Translations under genes and position numbers: made by a program
Notes under the pieces: model-generated
The model's database searches: none
What the model saw: the letters and a program-made list of their open reading frames with translations, nothing else
Told to the model about the DNA's origin: nothing
Assembly (NCBI GenBank): GCA_013397075.1
Contig: VWZS01000547.1
Location: forward strand, 1,768,390-1,832,389
Source: Rhabdornis inornatus
Lineage: Eukaryota > Chordata > Aves > Passeriformes > Rhabdornithidae
Length of the DNA: 64,000 nucleotides
Reading direction: 5' to 3'
Shown here: positions 39,601-51,800 of the stretch, one piece after another
Layout of the letters: each line of letters begins with the position of its first letter
Position numbering within the stretch: the stretch's first letter is position 1

Positions 39601-42600
39601 CTCTGCTAATTCCATTTGCCACCTTATCAGTTTTCCTGGTTGAGCTGGGCAGTGCTGTGCCTGCCTTCCTTCACAAAAGTGGCTGGAATGTCAGACACCA
39701 CTCAGGCTGGACATTGCCAGATATCCTTTGAAAAAAATCAAAGGTAACTTCAGTCATTTGCAAGTCCCACTCCCACACTTCACACACACAAGTCACAAAA
39801 ACGAGCAGTAACACTAAAGGCTGCCGGTGTCACAAATGCCACCTGGGCAAGCTCCAGGACTGGGGACTCACTCCTATAACATTAGGGACCAGCTATTTAT
39901 TTGTTGTAGGGTTTTTCTCCCTCCCTGGAAGATAGCAAAGATAATGCAATTAGAGAGCTAATCAGGAGGCTACAGGATCTCACAGCCTAAATCTCTTGAT
40001 CATGCTAGAAAATCTGCAATTCTTTGTGAATTCAGAGTATGATTGCTCAGGTATGGGGAAAAGGCAAAGCTTGACACTTGATGCCATTTCCTAGACCAAA
40101 GCACAGCCTGTCACTAAAATAAAAACAATGTCAAACTCACAACACAAAGGCAGCACACAGAGCACAGCAGGCTTGGGAACCAGTGCCAGTAAGTGACCCA
40201 CAGCTGCAATCCAGTGCAAGGAGCACTGGATACCTTCTCAAATGCCTGAGAAAGATCCCAGGATTAACTATAGCTTATGGATAAGGGAGAGGAAAACAGA
40301 CACATGACCCACTAAAAAAAAATTTAACTAGCTTATATAATGAGACAACTTGAGGGATGTCTCTGAACAATTTCCTCACATCAGGTAGTTAAGCCCATTT
40401 CAAAGCTATATGAGATAAACACTAGTACCCCAAATTCCCATCTTCTCCAATGAAGGGTACATGTAGGGATCTGCCTTTAGTAAAGGCCAACACATTCAGC
40501 TTATTATGGTGCTCTACTTCCAAAAATGGTTTTACTCCTTAGGGAAAATGGGCAAAAGCACCCTGACCACACTTGTGGCTGCACTGGCACTGAATGGGGT
40601 TTTCTTCTGGCTAATACTTTGTAAACATCAACTTCACCACAGCAAAGATTAAAGTTGCTCAAGAAAAGAGCATTGTGCTACTTCTGAAAAAGAGAAAACC
40701 AACAGAAGGAGAGGAGGCTGGGATATCCTGAGGTGCGCAAGCAACAGAGAGGTAACTCATTAAACACACGAGTGTCCACACAGATTTTAGCTGAAACTTG
40801 TAACAAAAGCAAATACAACCATAATATAAAGCAGCTTTAGTCCATAGATACATCCCCTGTAATTACAGTGTGTTACTAAAAAAAAGAAAAGTGAGAGACT
40901 GAAAGAAGAGACCACAAATCAAGGTGAGAATCTGGAATAAAAACTGAAGAGCAAACCAAGTACCAAAAGCTTTTCAGACCCTGTGGGCAAACTGCGTTAA
41001 CAGAAGGCATGGCAGAAAGGTAAGGATGGAGACACTCACTGGAAAGACAAGCAAGGAAATCCCAAAAGATGCCAGAGTGGAGTTGTGACAGGGTAAGCTC
41101 GCAGTGACCATCCTTACTGAGGAGAGAGGACAGACTCCCAGTGCCCCTGGAAGCCACATGGAAAGGGTGGCATCAGGGCCTGCCAGGACACTGTCAAAAT
41201 CACAGCACCTCAGTGTTACTTTACCCTCCAGTTACTTCTCAGCTCCTTTCCACCACTCTCACCCTTGCCAAGCTGTTCATTAGAACCTGAGCTACCTACT
41301 TGGCACCCTAATTTACACCTACTTTAAAAACTGCTTTATTGTACTTTGTGTTACATTTAAGCATTGCAACTTAAACCAGCTGTGTTCACATGGACAATTT
41401 CTCAAAGCTGCTGATAATTTAAGCAGGAGAATTGGTGTTAGCACAGCCCTGCTGTGGTGCCTGTGCAGGCTGGCGCCTCTCCAGTTCTCTCCGGATGGGA
41501 TGGAGACTGGCAGGGGCATGTGGTGAGTATTTGTATTATCTGCTGCTCATCTCAAAGCCAAGTAAATTAACCAGATGATTTGTCAGGCTCTTAACTATTT
41601 GGGATGCTGACAAGAAAATGGCATTCAGCAGTAAATAGATAATTTCTGAGGAAGAACAGATACCAGAGAAACTCAAAGTTAAAAGCATGATTGGCAGCTT
41701 TTGGATATACGAGATCTTTATTTTCAATTCTTTTTGTGTTATTCTGAGAAAAGCTCAAAATTTCCATCCTGACCCTTGGGCATTTTTTCTAGCCACTACA
41801 ATTATTTTCAATTTAAGAATCTCAGAAAGAAAAAAAATCCCACTCGTGACCCTTCAACTCAAATTTGCTGTGTTTTTTTTTTTCTTCCTATCAGCACTAC
41901 CCTTTGTTTTCTGAGGGTAGGAATTCATTTAGATTGCACTTGGGGTCCTTTTCATAAAGGAGCAATTATCATTACAGTGCACTAATTTGAATTAGCATGC
42001 AACAAAGCACCTCACACTATCTATGAGTCATTACATTCTCCTGCAAGTGATCCACAATGGGCATCTCCCATTATGCATGGAATGAGAGTGCCACTCCAAA
42101 ATACAGTGCAGTCAGCAGGAAAATGAGCAGGAGCTCTGCTGAGCACATTAAGTGCACAAATAAAGGGGAAAAATTAAAAAATGAGAGTGTGGCAGCATAT
42201 TGCTGTGAGCAATTCTTGCAAGTCCTGCAGTTTCTGTAGGTGCCCACGAGAACAACACTGCAGAGCAATTACTGCTTTCAGCACAAACAAACAATCACAT
42301 TTTCCAGCTCAGCCCACCTCTGAACTTAGGAAACCTTTTAACTCAACTCTAAATTTTCCTTTTTACTGAGGCAGGAGCTAATCTTGCAAGTCTCATCATT
42401 ACCTATCAGGGTTTCTCTCAAGCAGCCAAGAAGAGCAATCCTCTGCATTACTGCTGTTCCAGGAGGTTCAAGACCAGGACAGTTTGACCATAGATGTAAG
42501 TCCTCTCTGTTATTTGGTTATCTTGATTCCAATTGAGAAGGTGCCCTCTCTCAAATCATACTAAAACAAATATTTACAACAGCAAACCTCGGGGGAAAAA

Positions 42601-44984
42601 AAAGAAACAAAAAAACCCAAACAAGTAGCAGGTCCATTGTTTTTCACCATTTCTTGAAAGAAAATGGACAATTTCCAGGCATAAATTTTTTTCCAGGAGT
42701 TTTTGAGCTTCCCAAGATTCTTGGGCACCCTCTTTCGCTGCTGCTTATGGCTTATTTATTTTACTTTTGAAAAAAAATCTATTCCAGCACAAGAGCAGAG
42801 GGGAAATCACTGATCAAACTGACAGATGTGGAAAAATAATGCATCCTTTCAGTGATTTTGTTAGGCCACACCTGGGACAACCCCCATTTCAATTAGCTCA
42901 GGGAGTCATTGGGGTTAAGTGGCTTTAAACAGGGAAATTTCTGTGGGTATTTATTCTCAGCCCACACCACTTTAGGATAGGCTCCCACTGAGCAACTGGG
43001 CAATCAGAGGGATGAATTCCAGCTTGGAAGCACAAGACCACAGGACAACACTGCTGTGGCTGACAGCAATCCCTCATGCTGCCTGCCATTGGTAATTCCA
43101 AGTTTTATCCACTGCTCCTGTAACAGCTGTTCTGCTTTGCACATCAGAAGGGGGAGAGAAAACAACCCCATGGCCAAGCAAATAAAGCACCACGAGGAAT
43201 GAGACCATGGAGGATGGAGAGCACAGCCATTGTTACTGCAGCTAATGAAGTTTAATTCTTTATATTAAATAATAAAGATACTTATCTTTTGTCTGCTTCA
43301 ATAAATATTTCATTCCCCTACAGTGTTTAATTTGACTTTTGAGTGACCACAGCTGGGCAGTGATCAAACTGAGGTCCCCCTGTTACTATTCTATGGCACT
43401 TGATGTGACACAGTGGCCCAGACATTGTTTCCTCTCCCACCCCACACACCCAGCTGGGACAGAAGTAGGATTTTGTGCAGAGCAGCAGTCCCTGCAGCAG
43501 GAGCCAGCTCATCTCCCCTCTGAGCAGGGCTGCAGGAGTCAGGCATCACCCACAGCACTGCAGTCAATTGTTCAGACAAGCCTTGGTACCAGAGGGATCA
43601 ATCAGCGCTGTGGGAACGGCCAAAAGCATCCTCAGGTTGTTCTGCATCATCTCTGAGAACTCATGGTTAACAAAGGAACCAGAAACAGAAAGGATTACTG
43701 GGAAGAAGACAGTGTCCTGTCCTGTCAAAGTGCAAGAGCCCATCAGTGGTTGTTTCTAACCCAAATAACTCTTCCATTTCAACTGCAGCCTCACATTTTA
43801 GGTTAGTTTTCTAACTATGAGATTAATGGGCTCCACCAAAGCAGTGTCAAAGACCCTTTCCTCCCAGCTGGAATTCTGTAATGAACAGGAGCCAGAAATG
43901 GATGTTTTGTTCTGATAATTTTCAGTCTAGAACACAGAACATTTTAGCTTCATTTTTGAACGGGGCTGTTTGTCCCTGTGTAAATCTTCCTTTCTGCTGC
44001 TGATCTGCTCAACATTTGGTGGGTACAGATCTGTTCTTAGCAGGAACTAAATGGAAAAGAAAATGCCAGGTAGAAGGATGAGGGAGATCCCATTCTTTCT
44101 GCTGCCTCTACAGATTCCACCATTTAAGTGGTCTCCATTGAGCTCGTGGATTGCCCAGATACTCCAATAACTTGCTTTCAATCTCATTATCCAAGTAATT
44201 TATATACATAATAAAATGCTTCAGTCTTGACATTAATTCTTGCAAAATTTTACATTGGTATTAATTTTACTTCCTGGGTTTTAATTGAAGAGAGTATATT
44301 TTGTCACAAGGGAAACTGAACATTAATTCTTCTACTTAACAACCATGTGGTTTCATTAGAAATTACATTAGTTCCTCATTAAGCAACAATAATAGCGTAG
44401 AATTGGGATCAATAAAAAAATGCATTGCCCTAAGGTGCTGAATAGTTTGGTTCATTTATACTCTCATGAGCTAAATACTTCAGGATTCAGAATTAAAAAC
44501 CTTCAAACTTCTATGCAATGCTTAGGAAAAGTCTTTTTATTTCAAGTCATACAGATTCAGATTGTAATGGGATAAATGCACAGGCTCAGGCACAGCTCTG
44601 CATCCTCCAAGCAAAGTTTTAATAATTAGGAGCTTGCACCATTTTAAGAGCACATCATTAAGAGAACTGCCCCACTAAACACATCACAGGTAATTCTGTC
44701 AGCTCTGGGGAGGAAGTTAACTGAGATTCCCCCCTACAGAACAAAGCACCCTTACTTTTGTTTTTTTACCATTTGACCCCACAGCAGCACCTACCCAAGG
44801 GCCAGCTGGGAAATCCAATAAATCCATAGCATTAGTGTTGGAAATAATATCACTTTTTAATTGTTATTTTGTCTCTCTAGTTAGGCTTGACTTGACTTTA
44901 CCTTAGGGAAAGGAATTTTCTTTAGTTTATTTTTTAAGAGCTGTAGTATCAGTCTGAGGAGATGGGCTTAACATACCAACAGTC
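33624..44984. other. Long non-coding single-copy DNA
   Basis: About 11 kb with no recognisable gene or repeat family. Seen in it: a 17-base A run at 37720-37736, an eight-base C run at 37973-37980, a TATATATATATG stretch near 37017, and a segment at 41469-41522 flanked by a CAG and a GTGAGT donor on the plus strand, which contains two CpGs but is open in all frames and so is not called. Confidence 0.6.
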
Positions 44985-45380
44985 TGGGAGTAGCCCAAAG
45001 ATACCCAGAAAGATAAAAAGCCATCAACAGAACATCAGTGGTCACCTACAAACACCTACCCTCAGATGCCACCTCTGGCAGAGTTGGAGACATCTGGTCC
45101 AGAAGAGACTGATAAGAAATCGAAGTATGAAGATCTAACTAACATGAGACTATTTGGATCCAATGGGAAACTGAACACTGGGGGTTGCTCAACTCTGGGC
45201 CAATGGACTTTGAAACAGTGCATCTCTATGGGCTTTGACTCTATAAAGTTTGGGAGAAAATCCTGCAAAATGTGTGTTTGGAGTATTTTCCTTGGGACAC
45301 CCCGGCCAGAAAATGAAGTCATGCCTGATTCTCTATCACTTTGCACTGGAGGGTTTTATTTTCTCCCTGATTTTCAGTGA
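44985..45380 (+). mobile_element. LTR-like retroelement fragment
   Basis: The layout resembles an avian endogenous-retrovirus LTR read on the plus strand. An A-rich upstream part and a CTATAAAG box at 45241-45248 are followed about 50-100 bases later by a GGGACACCCCGGCCAGAAAATGA-type segment and a T-rich end. No polyadenylation signal, TG...CA ends or target duplication could be fixed. The assignment is from recalled general resemblance only, and the edges are approximate. No retroviral gene is present. Confidence 0.35.
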
Positions 45381-45642
45381 CATTAGGTTTCTGGAAATTT
45401 ATTTGCAGAATGGACATTTACACAAATCAGAGCAGACCTTTAAATCACTTCTGTCAAGTGAGTGAAAAGCTCAAAAATATGATGTAACTTGCTATATTGT
45501 CCCTGAAATCATGCATTTAGGGAAGTATTTGGCTAAGAATAACACAGCCATGGGAGAATTCTCACCGTGAGAAATTTCAGATTTATCATTGACTTCAATA
45601 ACAAACTTGCAGCCAAGTCTAAACCAAGCTCCCAGAAAGACA

Positions 45643-45666
45643 AGGATCACCCCTGAGGGTGATCCT
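45643..45666. repeat. Perfect 10-bp inverted repeat
   Basis: AGGATCACCC (45643-45652) and GGGTGATCCT (45657-45666) form a perfect ten-base stem with a four-base CTGA loop. It looks like a terminator, but factor-independent terminators are not used by RNA polymerase II, and no T run follows. Confidence 0.75.
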
Positions 45667-45899
45667 GGGTTTCATGTCATGCACAGTGACATCTGCTGAG
45701 CCTTGGACACTCCCTCTGTGCTCTGTGTTCCATTGCAGAGCCATGAGCCCTCGTCCCTGCCAGCATCCCTCATCCCCTGCAATCCACACTGCTCAGTGCC
45801 ATGAGAAATAAACCCCACCACTCCTGGTGCAGGACACATCTCCCTTCACAGGGATGGTGTCACTCAATGAGAGGAGCAGTTAATCCTGATTTCTGGCTC

Positions 45900-46340
45900 C
45901 ATACTGCTTGTCAGAGGCATGCAGGGGATGGATTGTACACGTGGCACTTGCAGGAGGCAACTAGGAGAAGATGAGAGAAAGTCTTTTCTCTGTCTCTGAG
46001 GAGACTTTGCCTGGCAGCCATGTCACACCTGACACGGGACAGGCAGCCAGCAGATGTGACACTGCCCTCCAGAGATGTTTTCCAATCAGATGGCGTTCCC
46101 AACCCTCTGCTGGTAACGCCTGCCTTTCCTCTCTGTCTCCCCTTCTCCCTCTCCCCCATCCTTTTTCATTTTCCTTCCTCCCTGTCTTTTCTAGTCCTCT
46201 TTATAGGACAACTCCTCTTTTTTTTGTTATCAATAAATGGTTCTCAGATACAATATTGTCCTGTTTTACTTTATTTCATCCTAAACCACCTGTTTTAAAA
46301 TAATTCCTTGTAGTTCCCCATAGTGGACCATGACAATCAA
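45900..46340 (+). mobile_element. LTR-like retroelement fragment
   Basis: A pyrimidine-rich stretch (about 46125-46200) is followed by TTTATAGGACAACTCC, then AATAAA at 46232-46237, then a segment ending near CCCCATAGTGGACCATGACAA. This order (pyrimidine tract, AATAAA, then a GGxCATGACAA end) resembles solo LTRs of songbird endogenous retroviruses. Edges are approximate, no target duplication was established, and no retroviral coding region is attached. Confidence 0.4.
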
Positions 46341-48600
46341 CATAACACAAATGGAAACAATACTCTAATTTTCACAGCCTTTTGTGAGAGTTCAGTCTGA
46401 CTTTTGCACAGGTACCTGAGGAACCAGGCAAGGGTATGCCAGCTGAAAGAACAAGACTGGCTTCCTTCCTTCCCAGGCTACCAAGGGTGAAAAGAAAGAA
46501 AACACGTTTTTCTACTTACAAACACAGCCTTTCAAAAAGAGCAACCTTCCTGCAGCGGTTTTACAGTAGACCATGGGATGTTTAAACAGCTCAGCTTCAG
46601 TTTGCCATCCAATAAATCTCATCAAAAGTTTGCTACTTCATAGAACTCAAAGCAGGAGATGTCAAATCTTACATCCAACTACATTTTCCCCTCCTCATTC
46701 CCCTTGTTGTTGAGCCTTTCCTTTGCAGCAGCACCTTCAGGGCACCAGCCTGTATCAGAGCCCAGCTGCTTGAAGCACCACACACCTGCATTTAAGGATG
46801 CAATATCACACTCAGAGATGGATGCAAACCACAGATAAAATTAAGGGTAGGTGAACACAGGCAGAGGAAGAAGACATAGCTCATATATCCCACAAAGAAG
46901 ACAAGTGAAATGCATTCATGGCCTATCAGGCTGTTGTTTTTGAGAGAAATGGGATCTATCAAAAGCTGAAAGTGAGGAAACTGAGGGTATTAGATCATGT
47001 TCATTTCACTGTTAAAATCCTGAGTAATACTTGTGTTGTCAGACCTTCTCCACTATGGGAGGGACCAATTTTAATTTTATGTGTGTCAGCTTTCTGCACA
47101 CATATTTTCTTTGTTAACTGCAAAACTGGGGAAGATCTGAAGGAAAGTGATTCTGCCTCCTCCTGCAGTCTGCCTAGCTGTTTAAATAAATACAGCCTGA
47201 GTAAACCAGAGCTGTCATGTAGTCACATCTCCCCTCCAGGCTGTCCTGGCAGGGTGACTGCAGTGAGTGTGCCTGTGACTCCTCCCTCACACTCTTTCCT
47301 CTGAGTCTATTGCTGGATGCAAAATTAATAACACTCATCCAGACTTACATATGCCAGCCTTCAGGAAGGTGCTGGAGTTAATGAGGACTGACAATGCCGT
47401 AAATGAGGATGAAGCTGAACCACAACCCTTTGCTGCTGCTGTATTTACAGCATGTTCTGACAATTTTGTGCCATTGATGTCATCAATAGTTATGACTTAG
47501 GAAATGAAACAATAAAGTTTCAAACCAGACAAGCCAGGTAGCCATGGAGAAAGCCATAGTTCTGGATAGTAACTGAATTCTCATTTGAAATGCAACAATT
47601 ATTACAGTTTAAGGGGGTTCCAGATTAGCAAACACAGGGAGAGACGAAACAATGAAAATATAAGAACAAGTGATATCAACAATATAAACTCATACTGTCA
47701 GAAGAAGCTGAGAAAGAACTTCATTTCTCTACAGTTTAAATGAATATTTTTAAGAGGTTTGGGTTTGTGCTGTTTCGATATTTCCTTTCAAGCAACACCA
47801 TATTAGACAGAGGCAGGAGACAAGATGAGAAAGCTCAAAAATGCAGTTTCTACTTGACCTACATTGTTGCAATTGATCACAGACAATTACAGCTGTATTT
47901 CATCTGCTGTCCTGAAGCTGCCTCCTACTCTCATATATAACCCTCCAAATCTAACAGACAAGCACAGAGGTTCAGGCACACAACTGTAGTTTTAATACAG
48001 CAGGCTGCTGTCTTTGGGATTGTATTGGACATTAAATACAGCTATTAGCTCTATTTTCTTTGAGAAGGGCTCAAAAGATTACATTTTTCAGCAGATCAGA
48101 GAAAAGGGGGGGAAGGGAAACAATGCAGGAAAGAAGAAAAATCATCAGCTAGAAAGGAGAGAAAGTAACAGAGAGCAACAAAGGGATCCCTTCCCATCAG
48201 GTCCCGCCACATCCTGTGCCATTAACCACAGCTCTACATGGATTTTCTTGCTCAGAGTAATAGCAAAAAATCTACATTATTCCTTTGTTTCAAAGTCATG
48301 AGATTAAAGAGACTTATTGTGAAAATAATTACATTCATGATCTTCAAGGGTGTCTTAATTCAGCTTTTTTCTCTTACTGCCCTCCACCACCCATACCAAA
48401 AAGTGATTTAAAAAAAAAAAAGTTTTTTTCAAATGATCATTCAGTTTCTGAATTCTAATTTCCAGTCTTTGACTAAAAGGGACAAACTATGCTCTGGGAT
48501 TATTCCACAAATGTGTGTGTTAATACAGTGGCCCCTACTGCTTGCATCTGAACGTTCTAGATATATCAAGATGCAGAGGGATGTTTTACAAGATCGACAG
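46341..48600. other. Non-coding single-copy DNA
   Basis: No gene or recognisable repeat. It contains a short A run at 48410-48421 and an interrupted A/G-rich stretch at 48098-48180 that on the minus strand resembles a splice acceptor tract without a matching donor. Confidence 0.6.
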
Positions 48601-48850
48601 GGAGAATGGTTTCCCACTGCTAGAGGGCAGGGCTGGATGGGATATTGGGAAGGAATTGTTCCCTGGGAGGGTGGGCAGGCCCTGGCACAGGGTGCCCAGA
48701 GAAGCTGTGGCTGCCCCTGGATCCCTGGAATATCCAAGGCCAGGCTGGGCAGGGCTTGGAGCAGCCTGGGACAGGGGAAGGTGTCCCTGCCCATGGCAGG
48801 GGTGGCACTGGTCCCTGATCTGTAAGGTCTCTTCCAACACAAAGCAGCCT
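48601..48850 (+). mobile_element. CR1 LINE 3' end
   Basis: The plus strand carries the familiar CR1 3' order: GGATGGGATATTGGGAAGGA, then a GGGAGGGTGGGCAGGCCCTGGCACAG-type piece, GTGCCCAGAGAAGCTGTGG, GGTGTCCCTGCCCATGGCAGG, and a GATCTGTAAGGTCTCTTCCAAC end. The octamer tail after it has decayed. It is 5'-truncated, as most CR1 copies are, and has no intact reverse transcriptase. Overlapping open frames on both strands here belong to the repeat. Confidence 0.85.
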
Positions 48851-51800
48851 TTGATCCCATGTTATTCAAATAGAAACAGGATAAAGGTTTTCAGATCCCT
48901 CCACAGCTGACTGAACAGGCCTACAGACCAAGGCTTTACAATCCAGATGCTGAAAGATTAAACACCATTAGCCAAGTGCCAATGACCTGCTTTCCTTCAG
49001 TGAAGCCAACCCTTGGATATTTGCAGAGTTTCAGGATGCACCACACGTGCTGAAGTGTTGTGCTTCCAACCAACCATCTCCCTGCTGCTTTCCCCACCTT
49101 GACTCAGCATCCTCGTGTTTCAGCTCAGCAGCTTCAATAGATTGGTTGGAAAAGCACAAAGTGTTCTGTGTTCTGAGGATGCTTGTTGTGCTCAGAAAGC
49201 CTGACTGAGAAGGTGATTAAACCCTTTGTTCAGACACATGGCAAGAACCCATGGTCTGATGGGTTCATAATCTAACCAGACATGCCAAACCAAGTGTGAG
49301 GAAGGGACTTGCTCAAGGACACAGAGCAGAGAATCAGCACAAGAGTAGAGAGAATCCAGGTCTTTGTCAGCTCACTGCCCCACTCAGTAAATCATACTGG
49401 AAATTACAAATATATATATTATGAATCTGCAATTGTAATAATTCCTTCACTTTTAATCAGTCTCTACAGAGAAATCACTGTGCAATCTTCCTGACACACA
49501 CAAAAGCTCATTTACTTAAAACAACAAGACTTATCCCAAGAGAAAATACTCTAGAGAGGTCTGATTCCCCAGAACAAACTGTTAAGCAGGTCTTAATTCA
49601 AGAGCAAACAAAAATGTCTTGAAACTGAGTGCTGATCAAAAAAATCTGGGTATCAGTAAAACCTAACTGAAAAGCAGGAAAATAATATTTAATAATAATT
49701 ATTGAACCAGGCATGGGCACACCCTTCCTGTCAATTTATGCTCTGAGTATACAAGCTGAACCTTGCCAATGTATGTTGTTATTATTGATACTTGGCACCG
49801 GGATCTGTTCATTCCAATTTTGTTTTTAATGGATCTCAGGGATTTAGGTTTTCCTCAAAGCACATGACCTGTGCTTATTATTGAAGCACCCTGCATTTAA
49901 AACTCAGCAGATCTTTGCCCAGGTATCAAAATACCCCTCTTGAAATGTGTGAAGCATCAGAAACCCACCTGTGCCAGCAGAAAGCTCTCTGTGCCCTTTT
50001 GGGTTTGTTCCCCTAATTTTGAGGTTTGTAATTACTGTGCTTCTTTTGTTTTAAACACTGTAAACTGACTCACAGGTGGATTACCCAACAACTTCCCCAG
50101 TTATGAGGCCTTTCACCTTGAGCTGGAAAAACCCAAACAATCAAGTTGGATTTCTGGGTTTTTCTCAGTGTTGCAGTAAAAAATATCAGCATTATGCAGA
50201 GGTGTAACAGCACACAGATCTTGCCCCATGCAAACACCACTGGCCTTGAGGGAGAAAAATGCAATTCTCATTATTCACTTCAGACTATGGGCTAAAATGT
50301 GTGTTTACAGGCTGCCTCCATCAGCGAGGGACAGTGAAAGGTCACAGCTGTTTGCAGAGCACTGCTCACGGTGGAGCCATGGCACTGAACACGAAAGGAC
50401 AGAGCAGCCTGTCAAGTCAGTCTTTTCCCTATTATCAGCACAGAGCAGAAAACAGAGCAAAGATTCTTGAAAATACCATTTTCACATCACTACCCAAAAA
50501 TCAAATACCATGTGCTTGCTGCATGGTTGACATGGATTCTTAAGTACACCAAACTCAAAATTTAGAAGAAAAAACTTGTTGACTATCACAACGTGTTTTT
50601 CCCCACTTCAAACTTGATGAAGTTTTCTTCCCACTGCACACAAGTGCAAAATAAGTCCTCTGGATGCAGACAAACAACTACTGAAGAGTACTTTGAAAGT
50701 CAAACAGGATTAGGCTCTAAAGTATCAAATAATGGAATGTAGTACACTAAATTAATCCTAATATTTGACAATAAAATGCAGGCAGTTGGATTCTCAAGCT
50801 GGCAAGCTGTTAAGCTCAATTGAAATAAATTGTATTTAAAAATATACCTAAAATCTAGGTTTAGGTTGTCTCTTGTTTTGGATTTCTGAATGAGGGACTT
50901 CACTAAATAAACACATCCATTAAACATCTTGCCCATATCACCTACTACTCCTCTAGAAGGTTCCAAAAGCCAATCCCTTTCTCTCTTCCTGTGTGATTTT
51001 ATAATTTCATACATTGTCTTGTATGTCAAAAAAGCTGCTGCTTTTATTTTTCATTAGTCTCTGCTAACAGTTCAGACCATCCCTTAACACCTCATGCCAT
51101 GTTTGTTCCAAGTTAGCTTTCACAGAACTTAAATTGATTTTACTGATGGAGCATTATTATTAAAAACTCCTTCTCTTTATTAAAATAATAAAGAATCCTC
51201 CAATTAAATGCCCATTTTACTACTCACACATCAAACCCCTAATCGTTGCAAAAAACATTTCAGGGATAAAAGTGTTCTTTGAGTGTTGAAAGGAAATTTA
51301 GTGTACTGAAAAGAATATTTCACATTAAACATGGGGTGGAAATATCAAATAAGAATGAGCTGTGCATTGACCAAGTGGAGTGAGGCCTCTGCTGTTTAAA
51401 CTCTGCCTCTTACACAGAATAAAATGAAACTATTGTACAAACACACACAGCTCAGGAGGCAAAGAGAAAGTGAACAATAAATATTCTACAATTATCACCA
51501 ACCCCTCATTCTGCTGTTGCAAGTAATGCCTATGGAATCAGTGAATTTATTAACTACAGTCAATTGGGATTAATATCACACCTGGGAGGCACCAACTGCA
51601 CACAAGCACTGGTTAAAAGAAAGAAAAAAGCATCCTTCAAGAGATATATTTGGCTGTGGTTATATTAAAAACCTGGATTACAGTTAAGAAGCTTATACCA
51701 GGAGGGAGTCTGCAGACAAGTTCATGGTTTTGCTTAGAAACTTTGATTAAAAATAACTGCAGCTAAGAAGTGTCCAACTTCCAAAAACTGTTACAAATTT

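Noticed and set aside
45643..45666. Hairpin as a bacterial-type terminator
   Set aside because: The surroundings are vertebrate DNA, there is no following T run and no gene end nearby.
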